From Verrucomicrobiales bacterium (GTDB lineage: Bacteria; Verrucomicrobiota; Verrucomicrobiia; Verrucomicrobiales; DEV007), in contig PAAG01000049.1 in the NCBI GenBank assembly GCA_002698785.1, positions 124,001 through 188,000 of the forward strand: a stretch of 64,000 bases of DNA, given 5' to 3'. Below, piece by piece: positions 59,914 to 64,000 of the stretch. The notes below the pieces were generated by a model. That model did not search any database. It had not been told where the DNA came from and was given only the letters and a program-made list of their open reading frames with translations. Position 1 is the first letter of the stretch. Every line of letters begins with the position of its first letter. The translations under genes and the position numbers were made by a program.

Positions 59914-61416
59914 TTAAGCCGTTACGAGTTCTTTCTCTGCCGGACTGTCCTCCTGAACATTCCGGGACCCGTCCTCGGGCTCCATTCCGACGAGCGCTTT
60001 CCGAACGCCATTTCCATAGTCAGGGTCGGCCTTGTCAAAATGACCCAACTGACGGTCGACAATCTCCTGCGGCACCCCCTGCATCGCTTCTGCGATGTTG
60101 TTGAAGAGTTGCTGCTTTTGATCATCTGACATCAGCCGGAAAAGGTTACCTGGCTGGGCGTAGTCGTCGTTGCCTTCTCGATGGTCATATCGATCGGCAT
60201 CGCCGGAAATCTGCAATGGCGGTTCTGCGAACGCTTCGTTCTCAACCGGACCGCCCATGGTGTTCGGCTCGTAGTAGGCATCCGAACTATTCGGCTTCAG
60301 GAAGTTCATGGAGCCATCCATGTGATAAGTGTTCACCTCGGACTTGGGTCGGTTTACCGGCAACGCCTCATACCAGGTTCCTACTCGATAGCGGTGTGCA
60401 TCGGCGTAGGAGAAGATTCGTGCCTGCAACATCTTGTCTGGAGACCAACTGATACCAGGCACGATGTTCGAGGGGCTGAAGGCAGACTGCTCGATTTCCT
60501 GAAAGTAGTTTTCCGGATTTCGGTTCAGCTCAAGAACCCCTACGTCGATGAGAGGATAGTCCGAGTGGGGCCAGACTTTCGTCAGGTCGAAAGGGTTGAG
60601 GTGGTATTTCTCCGCATCTTTCTCCGGCATCACCTGGATCTTGAAGTCCCACTGGGGGAAATCGCCTTTCTCGATGGATTCGAAGAGATCTTTCTGGGAC
60701 GATTCGCGGTCTTTGGCTATCACCTGCTCCGCTTCGCGGTTGGTCATCGTTTCGATGCCCTGGCGAGTTTTGAAATGAAACTTCACCCAGAAGCGTTCGT
60801 TGTCCGCATTAATGAAAGAGTAGGTGTGCGAACCGTATCCGTTCGTATGGCGGTAGCTTTTCGGGAGACCACGGTCAGACATCAGGATGGTTACCTGGTG
60901 AAGACTCTCGGGACTCTGTGACCAGAAATCCCACATGGCAGTGCCGGAGCGCATGTTGGTTTTCGGATGACGCTTCTGGGTGTGAATGAAATCAGGGAAC
61001 TTGAGAGGGTCACGGACGAAGAAGACCGGAGTATTATTTCCCACCATGTCCCAGTTTCCCTGGTCGGTGTAAAACTTGAGCGCCCACCCGCGAACGTCGC
61101 GCTCGGCGTCGGCAGCACCTCTCTCACCAGCGACAGTTGAGAAACGAAGGAGGACGTCTGTCTTTTTGCCGACTTCAGAAAAGAGATCGGCTTTCGTGTA
61201 TTTCGTGATGTCGTGTGTCACGGTGAACGTTCCGAAAGCGCCGGATCCTTTCGCGTGGACGACGCGCTCAGGGATACGCTCGCGATTCTGGTGTGCCAGC
61301 TTCTCGATCAACTGGTAATCCTGCAATAGAACTGGGCCACGTGGGCCTGCGGTTACTGAGTTCTGATTATCGGCGATCGGATTACCGCCGGTGGTGGTCA
61401 TTTGCTTGTTATTCAT
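59914..61416 (-). CDS. katA: Monofunctional heme catalase
   Basis: A 500-residue small-subunit (clade 3-like) catalase. Catalytic His54 is in [10 protein letters not shown], the distal Asn in a [13 protein letters not shown] block, and the heme-binding Tyr in [15 protein letters not shown] near residue 338. [18 protein letters not shown] and [22 protein letters not shown] are also family typical. It decomposes H2O2. Its promoter region (97 bp) is shared with the divergent oxyR gene and carries an OxyR-type site. Confidence 0.97.
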   Translation of the reverse strand: MNNKQMTTTGGNPIADNQNSVTAGPRGPVLLQDYQLIEKLAHQNRERIPERVVHAKGSGAFGTFTVTHDITKYTKADLFSEVGKKTDVLLRFSTVAGERGAADAERDVRGWALKFYTDQGNWDMVGNNTPVFFVRDPLKFPDFIHTQKRHPKTNMRSGTAMWDFWSQSPESLHQVTILMSDRGLPKSYRHTNGYGSHTYSFINADNERFWVKFHFKTRQGIETMTNREAEQVIAKDRESSQKDLFESIEKGDFPQWDFKIQVMPEKDAEKYHLNPFDLTKVWPHSDYPLIDVGVLELNRNPENYFQEIEQSAFSPSNIVPGISWSPDKMLQARIFSYADAHRYRVGTWYEALPVNRPKSEVNTYHMDGSMNFLKPNSSDAYYEPNTMGGPVENEAFAEPPLQISGDADRYDHREGNDDYAQPGNLFRLMSDDQKQQLFNNIAEAMQGVPQEIVDRQLGHFDKADPDYGNGVRKALVGMEPEDGSRNVQEDSPAEKELVTA

Positions 61417-61500
61417 GGCTTGAATGGGTCTTTTGTTAAGTTCTTACAAGATATTCCACAGCCTAATCCATAGCGAAAAGATTTGCTTTCGATTCCATGT

Positions 61501-61515
61501 ATAGGTTATAACTAT
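61501..61515. promoter_or_regulatory. OxyR-type binding element
   Basis: ATAGGTTATAACTAT matches the OxyR element ATAG-n-T-nnn-A-n-CTAT at every fixed position. It overlaps the first possible oxyR start (61514). Seven bases upstream a degenerate second element (61479-61493) keeps the spacing of full OxyR sites. Confidence 0.7.
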
Positions 61516-62425
61516 GATCGAGATGGATGTTCGGCAGCTTAAGTATTTTGCGACGGTCGTAGATCAGGGCAGCTTCACTGCAGCAGCAGAGAAGCTCTCG
61601 ATTGCACAACCCTCCCTGAGCCAACAGATCCTGAATCTAGAGGAAGAGCTGGGAGAACCTCTTTTGCGCAGACATCGCTCTGGAGTGGAGCTGACCGAAG
61701 CAGGAGGAATTGTTCTTACGACAGCACGCCGGGTGATCGGAGATCTCGATCAATTGAGAAATGACTTCGAAAAACGATCGGAGTTACTCGAAGGCGAAAT
61801 TCATATCGGAGTCATCCCCACCATTGCCCCCTATCTTCTGCCTCCGGTGATCGCTTCCTTTCGTGAGCAACATCCCGCCGTACGCATTCATATCCGCGAG
61901 ACCTTCACGATGGATCTGCTTTCGCTCCTCGGATCGGGAGAAATTGATTTCGCGATTGCCAGTGATGTGCCGAAACACGAGCTCACCCATCGATCTCTGC
62001 ATATGCGGGAACTATTCCAGGAGCCACTTCTTCTCGCTGTTCCCTCTTCTCATCCTCTTGCCGGAGGAGACAAGCGGGTCCGTTTTACTGAGATTCCAGA
62101 AGATGAACTGATTCTTTTGAGTGAAGGCCACTGCCTCAGCGATCAGGTAATTACCGCCTGTCGCACGGTTCGCTCTCCGGAGCGCATCGAGTGCGGACAG
62201 CTTGAGACACTTCTGAGCCTGATCGGATCGAACCTCGGGCTCTCCATTATTCCAGAAATGGCCTCCAAGGTCGCCACGCTCTATGATGTGAAGCTGCGAA
62301 GATTGAGCCGGCCCCAGCCTCGCAGGACGATCGCATCTCTCCGAAAGAAAAGCCTGAGATTGAGTCCCGCCGCGAGGGCGTTTTTCGATCACTTTCACGA
62401 AACCACAGACGAAATCTCGCTCTAA
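61514..62425 (+). CDS. oxyR: Peroxide sensor OxyR (LysR family)
   Basis: A 303-residue protein. HTH: RQLKYFATVVDQGSFTAAAEKLSIAQPSLSQQILNLEEELGEPL. In the sensor half, LILLSEGHCLSDQVITACRTV carries Cys207 and Cys216, nine residues apart, as Cys199/Cys208 of E. coli OxyR. The start may be 61514 or 61523 (MDVRQL). The second avoids overlap with the operator. Divergent from katA, which it should activate under peroxide, with autoregulation through the site at its own start. Confidence 0.93.
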   Translation: MIEMDVRQLKYFATVVDQGSFTAAAEKLSIAQPSLSQQILNLEEELGEPLLRRHRSGVELTEAGGIVLTTARRVIGDLDQLRNDFEKRSELLEGEIHIGVIPTIAPYLLPPVIASFREQHPAVRIHIRETFTMDLLSLLGSGEIDFAIASDVPKHELTHRSLHMRELFQEPLLLAVPSSHPLAGGDKRVRFTEIPEDELILLSEGHCLSDQVITACRTVRSPERIECGQLETLLSLIGSNLGLSIIPEMASKVATLYDVKLRRLSRPQPRRTIASLRKKSLRLSPAARAFFDHFHETTDEISL

Positions 62426-62761
62426 TCAGATTTCGTAAACCACCGCCCCTTCGGACTTTGCCTGGCGGTTGAGCTTGTCACAGACCAGCTCACAGAGCTC
62501 ATAGACGAGCGGTTCGTGAACTGAATAGATGACCTGATTTCCCCGCTGTTCGCGGGACAAAAGGTCCGCATCGTAAAGGAGCCGGAGCTGCTTCGAGACA
62601 TTTGCCTGCGAAGTCGGCAGCGCTTCAACGATCTCGTTTACCGAATGAGGCCCCCTCCGAAGCAATTGGAGAATGGCAAGACGAGTCGGCTCTGCAAAGA
62701 CCTTGAACAGAGCCGCAATTTTTTCGAGGGACTTGGCGTCCAGATCCTTTTTGGAGGGCAT
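62426..62761 (-). CDS. ArsR-family regulator (possible sulfur/redox sensor)
   Basis: Start at 62761 (MPSKKDLDAKS) gives 111 residues; an upstream ATG at 62797 would add 12. The HTH is standard: FKVFAEPTRLAILQLLRRGPHSVNEIVEALPTSQANVSKQLRLLYDADLL. A Cys pair sits in the C-terminal helix (YELCELVCDKL). BigR/SqrR sulfane-sulfur sensors have one Cys there and another in helix 2, which is absent here. It faces the YeeE/YedE genes across a dyad, so a thiol or sulfur signal is plausible. Its stop lies 3 bases from the oxyR stop. Confidence 0.88.
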   Translation of the reverse strand: MPSKKDLDAKSLEKIAALFKVFAEPTRLAILQLLRRGPHSVNEIVEALPTSQANVSKQLRLLYDADLLSREQRGNQVIYSVHEPLVYELCELVCDKLNRQAKSEGAVVYEI

Positions 62762-62833
62762 GGGACAGGAGAAGCGATGGTGAACTCTTTGTTTCATAAT
62801 TCTACGCGGGAATGAGGGAAAAGAAAATGATTT

Positions 62834-62861
62834 GACTATATCGCCATATGGTAATATAGTC
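62834..62861. promoter_or_regulatory. Long dyad between ArsR gene and transporter genes
   Basis: GACTATAT (62834-62841) and ATATAGTC (62854-62861) are perfect 8-bp arms. The centre CCAT/ATGG is also symmetric, so 24 of 28 bases are palindromic. It ends 7 bp before the transporter start. Very likely the ArsR-family operator. Confidence 0.85.
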
Positions 62862-62868
62862 TCCCATC

Positions 62869-63426
62869 ATGGAAAAGCAACCCTGTTGTGAAATCGGCTC
62901 TTTCCCCCGCATCAAGAGCGCCGCGTGGAGCCCCTACATCGTCGGTGCCGGAATCGGCATTCTCAGTTGGCTCGTCTTCCTGCTGGTGAACAAACCCATC
63001 GGTATGTCGACAGAAGTCTCCAAGTTTTCCGGATGGCTTGCCGGAATCTTCGTCGGAATGGACACAGTGACCGAAAACGCCTACTGGGCCAGCAAGACCC
63101 CGGCTTTCGGATATAGCACCGTGTTCCTGATTGCTACCGCAGTCGGTGCATTCATCAGCTCCAAACTGGGCGGAACCTTCAAAAAGGAGCTTGTCCCCAG
63201 AGTATGGCAGGAACACCACGGATCGAGTGTCGGAAAGCGATTTGTCGCCGCCTTCATCGGTGGAGCACTACTCCTCTATGGAGCACGCATGGCCGGCGGA
63301 TGCACCAGCGGTCACGGAATCAGCGGGACCCTTCAGCTCGCGGTTTCGGGCTGGGTCTTCTTTATCGCCATGTTCGCAGCAGGCGTCGTGACAGCAAAAC
63401 TGATGTTTCGCAAGAAAGCGTCCTGA
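62869..63426 (+). CDS. YeeE/YedE-family (thiosulfate/sulfur) transporter, first half-gene
   Basis: A 185-residue protein with about four to five helices. The family motif RMAGGCTSGHGISG near residue 145 carries the conserved Cys that relays thiosulfate in TsuA/YeeE. N-terminal CCEIGSF may bind sulfur or metal. It lies 36 bp before a second, longer-range homologue. Paired two-gene YeeE/YedE transporters are common in sulfur-oxidising and redox loci. Controlled by the ArsR-type dyad. Confidence 0.85.
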   Translation: MEKQPCCEIGSFPRIKSAAWSPYIVGAGIGILSWLVFLLVNKPIGMSTEVSKFSGWLAGIFVGMDTVTENAYWASKTPAFGYSTVFLIATAVGAFISSKLGGTFKKELVPRVWQEHHGSSVGKRFVAAFIGGALLLYGARMAGGCTSGHGISGTLQLAVSGWVFFIAMFAAGVVTAKLMFRKKAS

Positions 63427-63462
63427 CCAAACCCAGATCAACCCTTTACCCACTTTAGAAAA

Positions 63463-64000
63463 ATGAATCTTCCTATTTCTACATCCTCAGGACTCGGCCT
63501 CGTTCTCGCTGGCGTCTTCGGACTTTTATTCGGCGTCCTCCTCAACAAAGGCCGCGTCACTGATTACAATGTAATCGTTAACCTGTTCCGGTTCCGTGAC
63601 TGGACTGTTTTGAAAGTCATGCTCACTGCGATCGTCGTTGGCGGTCTCGGAGTAGCCACCATGATGAGTTTCGGGTGGCTCGAAGGATGGCATATCAAAG
63701 ACACCAACTTGCTCGGCCTCCTCCTCGGCGGAGCACTCTTCGGAGTCGGAATGGCTGTCTACGGCTATTGCCCGGGAACGGGCGTAGCCGCAGTGGCGAC
63801 AGGTTCCGTCCATGCGCTGGTTGGCTTCGGTGGCATGCTTGTCGGTGGCGTGGCCTACGCACTTTCTTACCCCTGGGTGAAAGACGCCATTCTTTCCAAG
63901 GGGGCCTATGGCAAAATCCGACTCACTGAGATTACCCCCATCCCGGAAGCAGTCTGGTGGATTGCTCTCGTTGCGATCGCGGGTGGCGTGTTTTGGCTGC
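63463..64000 (+). CDS. YeeE/YedE-family transporter, second half-gene (3' end outside window)
   Basis: Open from ATG 63463 (MNLPISTSSGLG) to the window end, 179 residues so far. Helices at about 10-28, 50-70, 83-105, 115-135 and from 165 on. The Cys motif GYCPGTGVAAV (about residue 105) is the partner of the Cys in the first gene, as each half of a YeeE pair has one. The two would form a full sulfur-compound channel. The gene continues beyond 64000. Confidence 0.83.
   Translation, partial: MNLPISTSSGLGLVLAGVFGLLFGVLLNKGRVTDYNVIVNLFRFRDWTVLKVMLTAIVVGGLGVATMMSFGWLEGWHIKDTNLLGLLLGGALFGVGMAVYGYCPGTGVAAVATGSVHALVGFGGMLVGGVAYALSYPWVKDAILSKGAYGKIRLTEITPIPEAVWWIALVAIAGGVFWL

Overview
The window is about 64 kb of a bacterial chromosome, moderately GC-rich, with no rRNA, tRNA, CRISPR array, insertion sequence or phage gene that I can recognise. 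Gene content points to the Verrucomicrobiota or a close PVC relative, probably marine or host/polysaccharide associated. The pointers are several secreted sulfatases and esterases, a sialic-acid locus with a kelch/sodium-symporter fusion, an ECF sigma factor with a long membrane tail, very acidic zinc-ribbon membrane proteins, and many short lipoproteins. This assignment is an inference from family content, not from a marker gene.

Layout. 1-5 kb: the C-terminal part of an M1 aminopeptidase, then small secreted or lipoprotein genes (possible lysozyme inhibitor, PDZ protein, VOC enzyme, peptidoglycan amidase, possible caspase-fold protein). 5-7 kb: bioB-folP. 7-10.5 kb: a GNAT gene and a thioredoxin-fold/HtrA pair on the minus strand. 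10.6-18.8 kb: an eleven-gene plus-strand operon for an Mrp-type cation/proton antiporter. Its gene order resembles the antiporter half of archaeal Mbh complexes. It has three large pumping subunits, His-rich loops and two extra small membrane proteins. 18.8-28.5 kb: unknown membrane proteins, an AlbA_2-like protein, a sulfatase, dienelactone hydrolase, ribE, SMP-30 and an esterase. 28.6-38.4 kb: leuD, two paralogous acidic zinc-ribbon membrane proteins, a lysozyme-like lipoprotein, ndk, a Tat-exported pyruvyl transferase and the ECF sigma factor.

38.4-51 kb: a TetR/SDR pair with matching operators and an Ada-type methyltransferase. A sialic-acid locus follows: sialate O-acetylesterase and an AraC regulator with a C-terminal lectin-like domain face nanA and the mutarotase-symporter fusion across a perfect 20-bp palindrome. 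An alpha/beta hydrolase, a second sulfatase and a tandem nucleoside hydrolase come next. 51-58 kb: a glycosyltransferase, a degenerate membrane cyclase, trmB, and a LysR gene divergent from pirin-doxX-ene reductase. 58-64 kb: an oxidative and sulfur stress block. It holds dus, ankyrin protein and katA (minus), divergent oxyR with an OxyR-type operator, and an ArsR regulator divergent from a YeeE/YedE transporter pair that runs off the window end.

Several divergent regulator/target pairs carry clear dyad operators (TetR, AraC, LysR, OxyR, ArsR). Many starts were moved downstream from the longest possible reading frame to match signal peptides or family start points.
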